From: Devosia sp.
GTDB lineage: Bacteria > Pseudomonadota > Alphaproteobacteria > Rhizobiales > Devosiaceae
Assembly: GCA_015234425.1 (NCBI GenBank)
Contig: JADGNE010000030.1
Span: forward strand, 124,001 to 188,000
Length of the DNA: 64,000 bases
Direction: 5' to 3'
Under the pieces are notes generated by a model. It saw nothing but the letters and a program-made list of their open reading frames with translations. It searched no databases and was not told where the DNA came from. This document shows, one piece after another, positions 36,461 through 45,236 of the stretch. Position 1 is the first letter of the stretch. Every line of letters begins with the position of its first letter. The position numbers were made by a program, and so were the translations under genes.

Positions 36461-36940
36461 ATGCAAATGGCAAAGAACATCGTCTGTATCTGGTATGACA
36501 AGGGCGCCGAGGAAGCTGCGCGCTTTTACGCCGAAACCTTTCCCGACACTTCCGTCGGGGCCGTCAGCCGGGCGCCGAGCGACAATCCCTCCGGCAAGCA
36601 AGGGGAAGTGCTCACCGTCGAATTTACGGTGATGGGCATTCCCTGCATCGGGCTCAATGGCGGCCCGGCCTTCAAGCACACGGAGGCGTTTTCCATGCAG
36701 GTCACGACAGAGGACCAGGCGGAAACCGACCGCTACTGGAACGCCATCGTCGGCAATGGCGGGGAGGAGAGCATGTGCGGCTGGTGCAAGGACAAATGGG
36801 GGATATCCTGGCAGATCACGCCGCGCGTTCTGAACGAGGCCATGGCGGCCGGGGGCGCGGAGGCCCAGCGGGCCTTTGAGGCGATGATGAGCATGAAGAA
36901 GATCGACGTGGCGGCGATAGAGGCGGCGCGTCGAGGGTAA
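36461..36940 (+). CDS. VOC/PhnB-like superfamily protein (3-demethylubiquinone methyltransferase-like fold)
   Basis: 159 residues. The start NIVCIWYDKGAEEAARFYAETFP and the C-terminal CGWCKDKWGISWQITP belong to the PhnB/VOC family whose members resemble glyoxalase and are not real methyltransferases. A motif of FTVMGIPCIGLNGGPAF follows. Whether it binds metal is unclear. ATG 36461 follows GAGGAGA at a good distance. The function is not known. Confidence 0.88.
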   Translation: MQMAKNIVCIWYDKGAEEAARFYAETFPDTSVGAVSRAPSDNPSGKQGEVLTVEFTVMGIPCIGLNGGPAFKHTEAFSMQVTTEDQAETDRYWNAIVGNGGEESMCGWCKDKWGISWQITPRVLNEAMAAGGAEAQRAFEAMMSMKKIDVAAIEAARRG

Positions 36941-36946
36941 GGTAGG

Positions 36947-36995
36947 TTTTTTTTGGGGGGGGTACCCCCTCCTAGCCTCCCTCTGCTAGGGGGAG
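36947..36995. repeat. T8/G8 tract with palindromic repeat
   Basis: A T8-G8 tract, then a partly self-complementary repeat in which CCCTCCTAGC faces GCTAGGGGGAGGG across CTCCCTCT. It resembles the C-rich/G-rich dispersed palindromes at 48.6 and 61.8 kb and follows the VOC gene. Confidence 0.55.
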
Positions 36996-37055
36996 GGACC
37001 AGGCTGGTGGCTGGGGACCTATCGCGTTGGCGATGGGCCTTGCCTTCAGGTAGTC

Positions 37056-37078
37056 GGAGCGCGCTCAGGGCGCGCTCC
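37056..37078. repeat. Hairpin downstream of fumC
   Basis: GGAGCGCG/CGCGCTCC stem with a 7-base loop. No T-run on the minus strand, so terminator activity is doubtful. Confidence 0.4.
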
Positions 37079-37100
37079 GGGAAATCAAAAACTCAAAACA

Positions 37101-38501
37101 TCACTTCTTGAGGGTGAGCGGGCCGACCATCTGCTCAGGCTTGACCTCGGCGTCGAATTCTTCGCCGGTGAGCAGGCCCAGTTCGATTGCCGTCTCGCGC
37201 AGGGTCGAGCCGTTCTTGTGGGCGGTCTTGGCGATCTTGGCGGCGTTGTCGTAGCCGATCTTGCGGTTGAGCGCGGTGACCAGCATCAGCGACTGGTCGA
37301 CCAGCTGCTTGATACGCTTGTGGTCGGGCTCGATGCCGATGGCGCAATTGTCGTTGAAGGACTTTGCGGCGTCGGCGAGCAGGCGCACGGACTGCAGGAA
37401 GTTGTAGGCGATGACGGGCTTGAAGACGTTGAGCTCGAAATTGCCCTGGCTGGCGGCAAAGCCGATGGCAGCGTCATTGCCCATAACCTGGGCGACCACC
37501 ATGGTCATGGCTTCGGACTGGGTCGGATTGACCTTGCCGGGCATGATCGAGGAGCCGGGCTCGTTTTCCGGAATGGTGATTTCACCCAGGCCCGAACGCG
37601 GGCCGGAGGCGAGCCAGCGCACGTCATTGGCGATCTTCATGAAGGCGACGGCGAGTTGCTTGAGCGCGCCCGAGGTGCCGACAAAGGCGTCGTGGCCGGC
37701 GAGCAGGGCGAACTTGTTGGGGCCGGTGACGAAGTCATGGCCCGTGAGCTCGGCGATTTCCTTGGCGACGGCCACAGCATAGTCGGGGTGGGCATTGAGG
37801 CCGGTGCCGACGGCAGTGCCGCCCAACGCCAGTTCCTTGAGCTGGGGCATGGTGGCCTTGATGGCGGCCATGGCGTAGTCGATCTGGGCCACCCAGCCGG
37901 AGATCTCCTGGCCGAGGGTCAGCGGGGTCGCGTCCTGGAGATGGGTGCGGCCGATCTTGACCACATCCATGAACTCTTCGGACTTGGCCGCCAGTGTGTT
38001 GCGCAGCAGCGCGACGCGTTCATAGAGATAGTTTTCCACGGCTTCCACGGCCGCGATGTGCATGGCGGTCGGGTAGGTGTCGTTGGAGGACTGGCTCATG
38101 TTGACGTGGTCATTGGGGTGCACGGGCTTTTTCGAACCCATGGTGCCGCCGGCCATTTCAATGGCGCGGTTGGAAATGACCTCGTTGACGTTCATGTTCG
38201 ACTGGGTGCCCGAGCCGGTCTGCCAGACCACGAGCGGGAAATGATCGGCAAGCTTGCCGGAAATCACTTCGTCCGCGGCAGCGACGATGAGGTCGCGCGT
38301 GGCTTCGTCCATGAGGCCGAGCTTGGTATTGGCCAGGGCGGCGGCCTTCTTGAGAATGCCGAAGGCGCGAACGATCTCGGTGGGCATCTTTTCCCCGCCG
38401 ATGTCGAAATTCATCAGGCTTCGGGCCGTCTGCGCGCCGTAATATTTGTCGGTCGGCACATTGATGGTGCCCATGGTGTCCGATTCAACGCGCGTGGTCA
38501 T
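37101..38501 (-). CDS. fumC: Fumarate hydratase, class II
   Basis: Reversible hydration of fumarate to malate in the TCA cycle, oxygen-stable homotetramer. 466 residues, the normal size. Visible elements: [20 protein letters not shown] N-terminus ([16 protein letters not shown]), [16 protein letters not shown], and the superfamily signature [16 protein letters not shown] (about residue 320). It follows rpmF on the strand beyond a terminator, so it has its own promoter or depends on read-through. Confidence 0.97.
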   Translation of the reverse strand: MTTRVESDTMGTINVPTDKYYGAQTARSLMNFDIGGEKMPTEIVRAFGILKKAAALANTKLGLMDEATRDLIVAAADEVISGKLADHFPLVVWQTGSGTQSNMNVNEVISNRAIEMAGGTMGSKKPVHPNDHVNMSQSSNDTYPTAMHIAAVEAVENYLYERVALLRNTLAAKSEEFMDVVKIGRTHLQDATPLTLGQEISGWVAQIDYAMAAIKATMPQLKELALGGTAVGTGLNAHPDYAVAVAKEIAELTGHDFVTGPNKFALLAGHDAFVGTSGALKQLAVAFMKIANDVRWLASGPRSGLGEITIPENEPGSSIMPGKVNPTQSEAMTMVVAQVMGNDAAIGFAASQGNFELNVFKPVIAYNFLQSVRLLADAAKSFNDNCAIGIEPDHKRIKQLVDQSLMLVTALNRKIGYDNAAKIAKTAHKNGSTLRETAIELGLLTGEEFDAEVKPEQMVGPLTLKK

Positions 38502-38544
38502 GCCTGGCTCTCCAAAGCTGCTGCCGGTTTTTGTGGCGGAAAGG

Positions 38545-38581
38545 AAAAAGAAACGGCCGACCCTTTTGCAAGGATCGGCCG
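38545..38581 (-). terminator. Terminator between rpmF and fumC
   Basis: On the minus strand CGGCCGATCC pairs with GGGTCGGCCG (10 bp, one G-U), 8-base loop, then TTTCTTTTT. It ends the rpmF message. Confidence 0.9.
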
Positions 38582-38625
38582 CGAAATCTTCAAAGTGAGC
38601 GCATCAGCGCCGCAAGCCCTTGGGC

Positions 38626-38805
38626 TTACTTCTTGACGGCAAGAATCTGACGGCCGCGATATATGCCGGTCTTGAGATCGACGTGGTGCGGACGGCGCAG
38701 TTCGCCCGAATCCTTGTCTTCCACATATGTGGGGTTCGCGAGTGCGTCAGCCGAGCGACGGAAGCCGCGCTTCATCGGCGAGGTCTTGCGTTTTGGAACT
38801 GCCAT
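38626..38805 (-). CDS. rpmF: 50S ribosomal protein L32
   Basis: 59 residues, the typical L32 length. N-terminus [18 protein letters not shown] and C-terminus [13 protein letters not shown] match the alphaproteobacterial form; there are no Cys pairs, so it is the zinc-free type. A good promoter and a 5' UTR hairpin precede it, and a strong terminator follows. Too short to be noticed among long reading frames, but unmistakable. Confidence 0.96.
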   Translation of the reverse strand: MAVPKRKTSPMKRGFRRSADALANPTYVEDKDSGELRRPHHVDLKTGIYRGRQILAVKK

Positions 38806-38844
38806 GGTCCGGTCCTTCCGAATTCAAATATTTTCTGCCGCCGC

Positions 38845-38868
38845 GAGACGGCTCAGAGAGCTCGTCTC
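38845..38868 (-). promoter_or_regulatory. 5' UTR hairpin in the rpmF leader
   Basis: Stem GAGACG/CGTCTC continued by GCTC/GAGC with a single T bulge and AGA loop. It lies in the transcribed leader, about 40 bases before the start codon. It may be a ribosomal-protein-type regulatory or stability element. Confidence 0.4.
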
Positions 38869-38887
38869 TGATGGGGGATTGGCGCGG

Positions 38888-38916
38888 TCTATAAATTACT
38901 TGCCGGGCTTTGGCAA
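38888..38916 (-). promoter_or_regulatory. Sigma-70-type promoter of rpmF
   Basis: On the minus strand -35 TTGCCA (38911-38916), a 17-base spacer and -10 TATAGA (38888-38893). The inferred transcript has a leader of about 75 bases. Confidence 0.65.
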
Positions 38917-39057
38917 CACGAGTCAGCGCGGCATTTTTCGAACTTTGGTGCGATGTGGCGCTGGCGTGCGGTGCCTGGCCTCCCCGCCGCGACCGCCGAA
39001 AGGCCCGGGAAGGCGACCGGCGGGTGTGGCCGGCCGCTCGACGCGGCCAGCCGGGGA

Positions 39058-40029
39058 TCAGAACAATGGCGGGATGACGCCGAGGGGCACGAGGCCAGAA
39101 GAGACGGTGCCGGCTCGGAAATTGACCTGATTGAGGTGGCGGCCATCGGCGCCAGGGACGCCGAGCACGAGGGTGCGCAGGGGCTCTTCGATCATGGCGC
39201 CGATGCGTTCAGCCACGCCCTGGGAGGTGATGTCGATCTGGCCATTGAGGAGGCCCGCCTCGTCCAGGGCGAGATTGCCGGTGGCTTCAAGGTCCGAGCC
39301 TGCGTCCTTGGAGCGCAGGGCGATGGTATCGATCCTGCCGCCGGCGCGCTGCCAGGCCGGGATGAGGCCAGCGGTGTCGATCTCGCGCAGATCGTCGGGC
39401 AGGCGGGTGATCTCGCTTTCGAGCTCGATATCGGCGGCGGTAACGGCCGCGCCGGGGTAATCAAGGCCCGTGGCACGGGCAAAGAGCGCGAGGTCGGCAA
39501 GGCCCTGGGTGGCGTCATGGCGCTCGGGAATGTCGAGCAGGTGCATTTCGACATTATTGGCGCGGGCAATCATGGCGTCGCCGAACAGCAGGTCGTTCCA
39601 GCTGACATTGGTGCCGATGAGGGAGAGGCGGGCAATGCGCCAGTTGTCGAGCCGCAGGCTGGCCTCGAGACCATCCCAGGACACGGCGGAGCGCTGACCG
39701 GTGAAGGCATCCGAGATTTCGGCGGCACCGCGGGCCGAGGCCAGCAAATGGGTGGGCCGATAGACGATGGCGCTGGCGCGCACTTCGGGGAATTCGACCA
39801 GAACATCGCCCGAGACAATGACCGTATCGGTGCAACTGATGTCGATATTGAACGGATAGCCGCCGATGCCGAGGGTGGCGCAGGTGAGCTGGGGGGCGGT
39901 TTCGCCATCGGCGAAGGCCAGCGCCTCGACCTGCTGTCGGATCTGGCTGGTGATGAAATACCAGCCGGCCGTCCAGGCGAGACACACGAGGAGGACGATA
40001 GAGCCCAGGATTATGATTCGCTTCTTCAT
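39058..40029 (-). CDS. DUF2125 domain protein
   Basis: 323 residues. One N-terminal transmembrane helix (IIILGSIVLLVCLAWTAGWYF) holds a periplasmic domain with the family strands TCATLGIGGYPFNIDISC and GQRSAVSWDGLEASL. The late part LDEAGLLNGQIDITSQG resembles the lipid-binding AsmA/DUF945-like lineage. Function unknown. It is divergent from chaC, a pairing I recall in other Rhizobiales. No strong terminator downstream; the last bases lie in a GC-rich hairpin-prone stretch before the rpmF promoter. Confidence 0.85.
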   Translation of the reverse strand: MKKRIIILGSIVLLVCLAWTAGWYFITSQIRQQVEALAFADGETAPQLTCATLGIGGYPFNIDISCTDTVIVSGDVLVEFPEVRASAIVYRPTHLLASARGAAEISDAFTGQRSAVSWDGLEASLRLDNWRIARLSLIGTNVSWNDLLFGDAMIARANNVEMHLLDIPERHDATQGLADLALFARATGLDYPGAAVTAADIELESEITRLPDDLREIDTAGLIPAWQRAGGRIDTIALRSKDAGSDLEATGNLALDEAGLLNGQIDITSQGVAERIGAMIEEPLRTLVLGVPGADGRHLNQVNFRAGTVSSGLVPLGVIPPLF

Positions 40030-40143
40030 CGTTCTCTTCTATCTTCGCCGACGGCGGGGCAAAAGCGGATTGCTTGACGCATTCCTTCGGGCGCAAACTG
40101 GCAGGCATATGTTGGGCGAGAGGCCCGCTGGCATGGATTTGTG

Positions 40144-40704
40144 ATGCAGAATACAGGCGAAAACCAGTCTCATTGGGTGTTTGGATACGGATCGCTGATC
40201 TGGAATCCCGGCTTTGCGCATCAGAGCGCGCAATTGGGACTGCTCCGCGGCGCGCATCGCTCGCTGTCGATCATCTCCCACCATCATCGCGGCACGGTGG
40301 AACGCCCGGGGCTGGTGTTCGGGCTGAGCCGTGGCGGCTCGTGCCGGGGCATGGTGTTCGAGGTGACGCCGAAGGATTGGCCGGAGGTGCGGGCCTATCT
40401 CGAGGAGCGCGAACAGGTGACCTCGGTCTATCGCGACGTGATGCGTCCGGTGCAGCTCGATGACGGCCGGCGCGTGTCGGCGCTGGCGTTCCTCGTCGAT
40501 GAGCGGCACGAGCAATATGCCGGTGGGCTGACGCTGGAGCAGCAGGCCGAAATGGTGCTGGCGGGGGTGGGGATTTCAGGGCGCAATGTCGACTATGTGC
40601 TCAACACGGTCGACCATTTGCGGCAATTGGGCATCCGCGACCGAATGCTCGACCAGTTGGTGAGCCGTCTCGAGGACCGGGCCGCTTCGGGTCAGGCAGC
40701 CTGA
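40144..40704 (+). CDS. chaC: ChaC-type gamma-glutamylcyclotransferase
   Basis: Glutathione-specific cyclotransferase that splits glutathione into 5-oxoproline and Cys-Gly. 186 residues. The ligand loop is VFGYGSLIWNPGF, and the catalytic Glu lies in the YLEEREQVT helix (about 85). ATG 40144 (or GTG one codon earlier) follows the DUF2125 promoter gap. A longer paralogue is at 50.9 kb. The stop converges and overlaps with the next minus-strand gene by 13 bases. Confidence 0.93.
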   Translation: MQNTGENQSHWVFGYGSLIWNPGFAHQSAQLGLLRGAHRSLSIISHHHRGTVERPGLVFGLSRGGSCRGMVFEVTPKDWPEVRAYLEEREQVTSVYRDVMRPVQLDDGRRVSALAFLVDERHEQYAGGLTLEQQAEMVLAGVGISGRNVDYVLNTVDHLRQLGIRDRMLDQLVSRLEDRAASGQAA

Positions 40705-41051
40705 GCCGAAGAGCTCGGTGCCGCCGCGGCGGTCGTGGTAGGCGCGGGCGCGCCACCTTCGAGATCAACAATGGTCGAAAGCCGATCGGCTTCTTCGGTG
40801 GGAGCCATGAGGCGGATGATGCTCTCGGTCGCGCTGAGGGCCTGGCGGAAACGCGTCCGGCTCAGCGGATCTGCAACCAGTTCAGCCGTTGAGCCGACCC
40901 AGAGCACCGATTTGGCGCCAGCGATGATGTAGAGATGATTCTCGCGCAGCGTGAAGCCGTCGACGCATTCCAGCACGATGCCGTACAGGCGGCCAGAAAC
41001 GCCCTGCCAGCTTGTGGCGCGGTCGGCGAGAATGGCGTCGCTATCGGGCAT
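40692..41051 (-). CDS. Conserved hypothetical protein
   Basis: 119 residues: an N-terminal folded part (QGVSGRLYGIVLECVDGFTL, HLYIIAGAKSVLWVGST) that looks like a beta-rich domain, and a low-complexity C-terminal tail of Thr/Ala/Ser (about 100-119). Start at ATG 41051, 8 bases after AAGGGGA. No known family recognised. It is upstream of an AT-rich inverted repeat that probably includes its promoter. Its 3' end overlaps chaC. Confidence 0.65.
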   Translation of the reverse strand: MPDSDAILADRATSWQGVSGRLYGIVLECVDGFTLRENHLYIIAGAKSVLWVGSTAELVADPLSRTRFRQALSATESIIRLMAPTEEADRLSTIVDLEGGAPAPTTTAAAAPSSSAQAA

Positions 41052-41110
41052 CGAAATGTTCCCCTTCGCAGGTAGCGGAACAAAAGTGGAACATAAAGGC
41101 GAATCAGTCA

Positions 41111-41140
41111 ATACATACTGGGTATCGCACCTATATGTAT
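41111..41140. promoter_or_regulatory. AT-rich inverted repeat between the hypothetical gene and plsC
   Basis: ATACATA (41111-41117) and TATGTAT (41134-41140) separated by 16 bases, in an unusually AT-rich stretch (about 41060-41165). A possible operator or structured promoter. Confidence 0.3.
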
Positions 41141-41160
41141 GGTGTCTGATAAAATTTTAG

Positions 41161-41979
41161 TCAATATGTAGTGTTCTTGCGGTCCTTGAGCGCCTGAATG
41201 CGCTCTGCCAAGGCTGGATCAACGGGGCGATCGAGGCCTTGTTCCACAGCTTCGAGCATTAAATCGTCAGTGTTGGCCTCGATGGCCTCGCGCAATTGGG
41301 CAAGAAATACGTCGGGAGCAAGGCCGGGCTGGATCGGCGGGAGAAAGCGCGCCTTGGCGCTGCCGGGCCAGATCACCGCTGAATTGCGTCCCCAGAAGAG
41401 GCCAGAGTTGAGCGCCACGGGAACGACCGGGACGTTCAGCTCGCGATAGAGCCGGACGATGCCCTGGCGATAGTCGGCCGGGGCGAGCGGGGCCTTGCGG
41501 GTGCCCTCGGGAAAAATGACGATGCGGCAACCGCGATCAATTGCGTCGTGCGCCTGGGCCATCATCAGGGGAATGGCCTCGGCGCCCTTCTTGCGGTCGA
41601 CGGCGATGCAGTCGAGCGAGCGGGCCGCCCAGCCGAAGAACGGGATGTTCATCAGCTCCTGCTTGACGATATAGGCGGGGCGCACCGTGTGCGGAAAGAT
41701 CGCGAACACATCCCAGTCAGACTGGTGCTTTGAGGCGATGATGCAGCCGCCCTCGGGAATATTCTCGGTACCGACCACCTCAGTGCCGAGCCCGGCGATG
41801 CCGCGCAGGAAGACGAGGTTGGATGCGCACCAGTATCGCGCCAGTGCCCAGCTGAACCGGGTGCGGCCGGCAATCAGACCGATAATGCCGATAGTGATGG
41901 CGATGATTGCCGTCTGGCCGATGAAGAGAAAGTAGAAGACGGCAGTTCGTATCGCCTGGATGGCGGTCTTGATGGTCAT
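41161..41979 (-). CDS. plsC: 1-acyl-sn-glycerol-3-phosphate acyltransferase
   Basis: Makes phosphatidic acid from lysophosphatidic acid in phospholipid synthesis. 272 residues with an N-terminal membrane segment. The acyltransferase motif H-x4-D appears as SKHQSDWDVF (about residue 85), the phosphate-binding block is IVIFPEGTRKAPLAP and the third block is VVPVALNSGLFWG. The C-terminus ends in DPALAERIQALKDRKN. It lies 72 bases downstream of ftsX in the same direction, so it may be cotranscribed with ftsEX. Ends close to an AT-rich gap. Confidence 0.93.
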   Translation of the reverse strand: MTIKTAIQAIRTAVFYFLFIGQTAIIAITIGIIGLIAGRTRFSWALARYWCASNLVFLRGIAGLGTEVVGTENIPEGGCIIASKHQSDWDVFAIFPHTVRPAYIVKQELMNIPFFGWAARSLDCIAVDRKKGAEAIPLMMAQAHDAIDRGCRIVIFPEGTRKAPLAPADYRQGIVRLYRELNVPVVPVALNSGLFWGRNSAVIWPGSAKARFLPPIQPGLAPDVFLAQLREAIEANTDDLMLEAVEQGLDRPVDPALAERIQALKDRKNTTY

Positions 41980-42051
41980 AGATCCTCCGGGCCCTCCAGG
42001 GCGCCGCTCTTCATAGCGCCCAGTTTTCGGCTTGGCGAGAGGAGAGGGCGC

Positions 42052-43017
42052 TCAGGATGCTTCGCTGAGATAACGACGGACAGTGACGCGAGAGGTCACG
42101 GCGGTAAGTATGGCGATCACGGGCACGACGAGCGCGACGAACAGCATGCCATCGCCGCCGAGCACGAAATCGCCAAAGAGCACGCCCATCTGAGTGGTCG
42201 CCTCATGGGGCAGGACGCTGCCGGCGGCGGCACCGATGGCGGCAAAGAACAACGCCGCGAGGACCGCTCCCAAAAGCCCGCCCTGCAGGCCAATGGAGAG
42301 AAACCGGCCCTGGAATTCGCCGGCAATGAATTTGTTGGATGCCCCGATGAAGTGGAGCACGTCGACGATTTCCCGGTTGGAGGCCATGGCCCCGCGGGTG
42401 GCAAAGACGATGGCGAGAACGGTGGCGACGCCGATCAGCCCGAGCACCAAGAGGCCTGAAACGACGACGGTGCCGGCCATGGTGTTGAGCTGTTGCCGCC
42501 AGGCGGCGTGGGTATCAAGGCTTGCCCCCTTGATGGCGCCGAGATTGCGCTCGAGCGAGGCGATGTCGGCATCGACCGGATCGGCGAGCTGAACCACGAC
42601 AAGGCGGGGGATGGCGATAACTGACAGATCAAGACCGGCGCCGAGCCAAGGTTGCAGCAGGGCCTGACTTTCCTCGACGGTGAGGGCGCGCGCGCCTGAG
42701 ACGCCGGGAGTAGCCTGGGCCAGGGAGACCGCGGTGCGCAGGCTGCTGTCCATCACCTCGCCCTCGACGGGCCGGATCTGGATCGTCAGTTCGCGACCGA
42801 CGTCGGCGGACCAGGCGATGGCCGATTTCTGCACCAGCACCACGCCGCCCAGCGTCACCGCCGAGAGGAAGCTCATGATGGTGATGAGAAGGAGCAGGGT
42901 GCGCCCGGCGACGCTTTTCTCAGGCACGATGGGCGCGCTGCCGCCGCGACGCGGCAATGGCAGCCAGTGGGGCAGGCGGAGAAGATCGGGCAGGCGCGAC
43001 AGCAGGGTTTTAGTCAT
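42052..43017 (-). CDS. ftsX: Cell division ABC transporter permease FtsX
   Basis: 321 residues. A cytoplasmic basic N-terminus (LPLPRRGGS) is followed by one transmembrane helix, a periplasmic loop (about 75-170) used for hydrolase activation, and three helices near the end (about 190-310), the standard FtsX layout. With FtsE it controls peptidoglycan hydrolases at the septum. It overlaps ftsE by 8 bases. The C-terminus has the usual FtsX-fold segment VVPVIAILTAVTSRVTVRRYL. Confidence 0.92.
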   Translation of the reverse strand: MTKTLLSRLPDLLRLPHWLPLPRRGGSAPIVPEKSVAGRTLLLLITIMSFLSAVTLGGVVLVQKSAIAWSADVGRELTIQIRPVEGEVMDSSLRTAVSLAQATPGVSGARALTVEESQALLQPWLGAGLDLSVIAIPRLVVVQLADPVDADIASLERNLGAIKGASLDTHAAWRQQLNTMAGTVVVSGLLVLGLIGVATVLAIVFATRGAMASNREIVDVLHFIGASNKFIAGEFQGRFLSIGLQGGLLGAVLAALFFAAIGAAAGSVLPHEATTQMGVLFGDFVLGGDGMLFVALVVPVIAILTAVTSRVTVRRYLSEAS

Positions 43018-43672
43018 GGATGGTCAACTCCCCCTTGTTGAGCACCATGCGCGGATAGGAGAAGCGATCGAGCAGGGGCAGTTCGTGGGTCGCCAGGATG
43101 ATGGTCATGCCCAGGGTGCGGTTGAGCTCGGCAAAGAGATGGACCAGCCGGCTCGAAAGATCGGGGTCGACATTGCCCGTGGGCTCGTCGGCGAGAAGGA
43201 TTTTGGGGCGGGCGATGACGGCACGGGCGATCGCCGCGCGCTGCTTTTCACCGCCGGAGAGGACGGTGGGCAGGGCGTGCATGCGCTCGCCGAGACCGAC
43301 CCATTCGAGCAGCTCGGTGACGTTTGGCCGATATTCGCTCTCGGGTTGTCCGAGCACGCGCAAGGGCAGGGCCACGTTTTCGAATGTCGTCAGATGGTCG
43401 AGCAGGCGGAATTCCTGGAAGACGATGCCGATGTGACGGCGCATCTGCAAAAGCTGGTCGTGGGTGAGCTGGCCGACATCCTCGCCGAACATGGTGACCT
43501 TGCCGCGGCTGGGTTTTAGCGACAGCAGCAGCAGGCGCAGCAGGCTGGTCTTGCCCGAGCCGGACGGGCCGGTCAGGAAATGGAACGAGCCAGGCTCGAT
43601 GGAAAAGGACAGGTCCCTCAGGATTTCCGGGCCATTGCCGTAACGCAGGCCCACGTCGGAAAATTCGATCAA
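43010..43672 (-). CDS. ftsE: Cell division ATP-binding protein FtsE
   Basis: 220 residues, the usual length. Walker A is GPSGSGKTS, the signature LSGGEKQRAAIARAV, Walker B KILLADEPTGNVDP, all in the MacB/LolD/FtsE pattern. It couples ATP hydrolysis to FtsX movement at the division site. It overlaps ftsX and is divergent from a zinc-ribbon gene, a common arrangement in Rhizobiales. Confidence 0.95.
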   Translation of the reverse strand: MIEFSDVGLRYGNGPEILRDLSFSIEPGSFHFLTGPSGSGKTSLLRLLLLSLKPSRGKVTMFGEDVGQLTHDQLLQMRRHIGIVFQEFRLLDHLTTFENVALPLRVLGQPESEYRPNVTELLEWVGLGERMHALPTVLSGGEKQRAAIARAVIARPKILLADEPTGNVDPDLSSRLVHLFAELNRTLGMTIILATHELPLLDRFSYPRMVLNKGELTIHD

Positions 43673-43886
43673 GAAGGTGTGCTCCCCAGCTCGTCCGGTG
43701 GTGTTGGCGCCATGCGCGAATCAGGTGGCGCTCATCATAGCAGCGCCGAGCCGCCATCGTGGCATTGGCCCGCCGCTTTGGACGGGGGAAAGCGGCACAA
43801 TTGTGATGGTGGGTGCGGTTTGAGGAGTATTAACCGGCGCGGGGATAGGGTTGGGACCAATTCAAGGGACCCGTTTCACCGCTCCG

Positions 43887-44747
43887 ATGATTATCACCTG
43901 CCCAAATTGCCAGACCAAATATCAGGTGACCTACGAAGCCATCGGCTCGGCGGGCCGCAAGGTGCAGTGCGCCAGCTGCCAGCAATCCTGGCAGCAGAGA
44001 CCGCCTGCCCCGATTTCCAGCCTCGACACCGAATCAGACTTGCTGTTCGACGAGATCGCCGAAGACGCACTCGATGAAGTGCTGCAGGCAGAGCAGCGCG
44101 CCGCGGCCGAACGCGAAGCCGAGGAACGCCGGGCGCGTCGCGCGGCCGAGAAGCCCCCCGAGCGGGAAAAGACAAAGAAGACCACCGACGCGGCCGAGTT
44201 GCGCAAGCGCCAGCAGGCATTTTCGCGGCGGCAGACGGCGATGTTCTCGAGCCTGCCGATGGCGCGCATGCGCCGGACGGCACGGATCACGGCCGTGATG
44301 ATGCTGGCGGGGATCGTGGGGCTCGGCTATTTTGCACGAGTGCCGATCGTCGAGCGGTATCCATCCCTTGCGGGCGTCTATTCGGCTGTTGGGCTGGGGG
44401 TGAATGTGGTGGGGCTGGACCTTGCCGAGCTGCAATCCACCCGCTCAGTGACCGAGGGCAAGGATGCGCTCGCCGTTTCCGCCCAGATCGTCGGGCTGAT
44501 GGATGAGCCGGTGACAGTGCCGCCCGTGCTGGTCAGTCTGCTGGATGCGCAGGATCGCACCGTCTACGAATGGATCGTGTCGCCGCGCGTGCGTGACCTG
44601 ATGGTCGGGGAGCGGGCGACGTTCGATACAAGGCTGTCGCTGCCGCCCAGCGAAGCCGTGCGGGTGCGGCTGAGCTTTACCAATGACCGTATGGCGCCGA
44701 GTGCGGGGGACAGGGAGCCCACGCAGGCGCACCCGTTGGGGCGCTGA
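43887..44747 (+). CDS. Zinc-ribbon (MJ0042/DUF3426-type) membrane protein
   Basis: 286 residues. The N-terminal zinc ribbon has two CxxC pairs, CPNCQTKYQV and CASCQQSW (about residues 5 and 31), followed by a charged, Glu/Arg-rich helix (about 60-120), one transmembrane segment (about 140-165; VMMLAGIVGLGYFARVPIV) and a periplasmic DUF3426-like domain with LPPSEAVRVRLSFTND. ATG 43887 starts MIITCPNCQT. It is divergent from ftsE; a role near cell division or envelope regulation is inference. cpdR follows with a 78-base gap. Confidence 0.87.
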   Translation: MIITCPNCQTKYQVTYEAIGSAGRKVQCASCQQSWQQRPPAPISSLDTESDLLFDEIAEDALDEVLQAEQRAAAEREAEERRARRAAEKPPEREKTKKTTDAAELRKRQQAFSRRQTAMFSSLPMARMRRTARITAVMMLAGIVGLGYFARVPIVERYPSLAGVYSAVGLGVNVVGLDLAELQSTRSVTEGKDALAVSAQIVGLMDEPVTVPPVLVSLLDAQDRTVYEWIVSPRVRDLMVGERATFDTRLSLPPSEAVRVRLSFTNDRMAPSAGDREPTQAHPLGR

Positions 44748-44825
44748 ACCCTGCCCTAGAGCGGGGCGCATTTGATCGATTTTTCTGCAGGCGCTTGCCT
44801 GCGCGCTGTTTTTTCAGGAGACCCC

Positions 44826-45236
44826 ATGGCCCGCATTCTTGTTGCCGAAGACGATCCCTCGGTCCGCGCCTTCGTGGTCACTGCGCTGACCATGAAGGGT
44901 CATGAGGTCGTGGCCGAAGAAGACGGTGGCCTTGCCGCCGAAACCGCCGATGCGGAAAACGGGCGCTTCGATCTGTTGCTGTCGGACATCAAGATGCCGG
45001 TGATGGACGGTATTGCCCTGGCGCTGCATGTCGGAGCGGCGTTTCCCGATATCACCATCGTGCTGATGACGGGCTTTGCCGACCAGCGCGAGCGGGCCCA
45101 TGGGCTCGATGCGCTGATCTATGACGTCATAACAAAGCCGTTCACCCTGGCCGATCTCCTGGCCAAGGTGGACGATGCGCTTGAGGGGCGGCCGGTGGAA
45201 GTGGTCCCGCTCGCCCGCAAGGGGATCGAAGGCTAG
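44826..45236 (+). CDS. cpdR: Response regulator CpdR
   Basis: 136 residues, a stand-alone receiver domain with a longer tail than many CpdR proteins. The phospho-acceptor is Asp54 (LLLSDIKMPVMDG), with the acidic pocket AEDD (8-10) and the Lys in ITKPFTLADLL. LMTGFADQRERAHGLDALI is characteristic of CpdR. In Caulobacter, unphosphorylated CpdR recruits ClpXP to degrade CtrA-related substrates; here the CckA-ChpT relay partners are outside the window. ATG 44826 is preferred to an upstream TTG. Convergent with the DUF4260 gene, overlapping it by four bases. Confidence 0.82.
   Translation: MARILVAEDDPSVRAFVVTALTMKGHEVVAEEDGGLAAETADAENGRFDLLLSDIKMPVMDGIALALHVGAAFPDITIVLMTGFADQRERAHGLDALIYDVITKPFTLADLLAKVDDALEGRPVEVVPLARKGIEG

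Noticed and set aside
37218..38636. 472-codon plus-strand frame opposite fumC
   Set aside because: Antisense shadow of fumarase; no domain.
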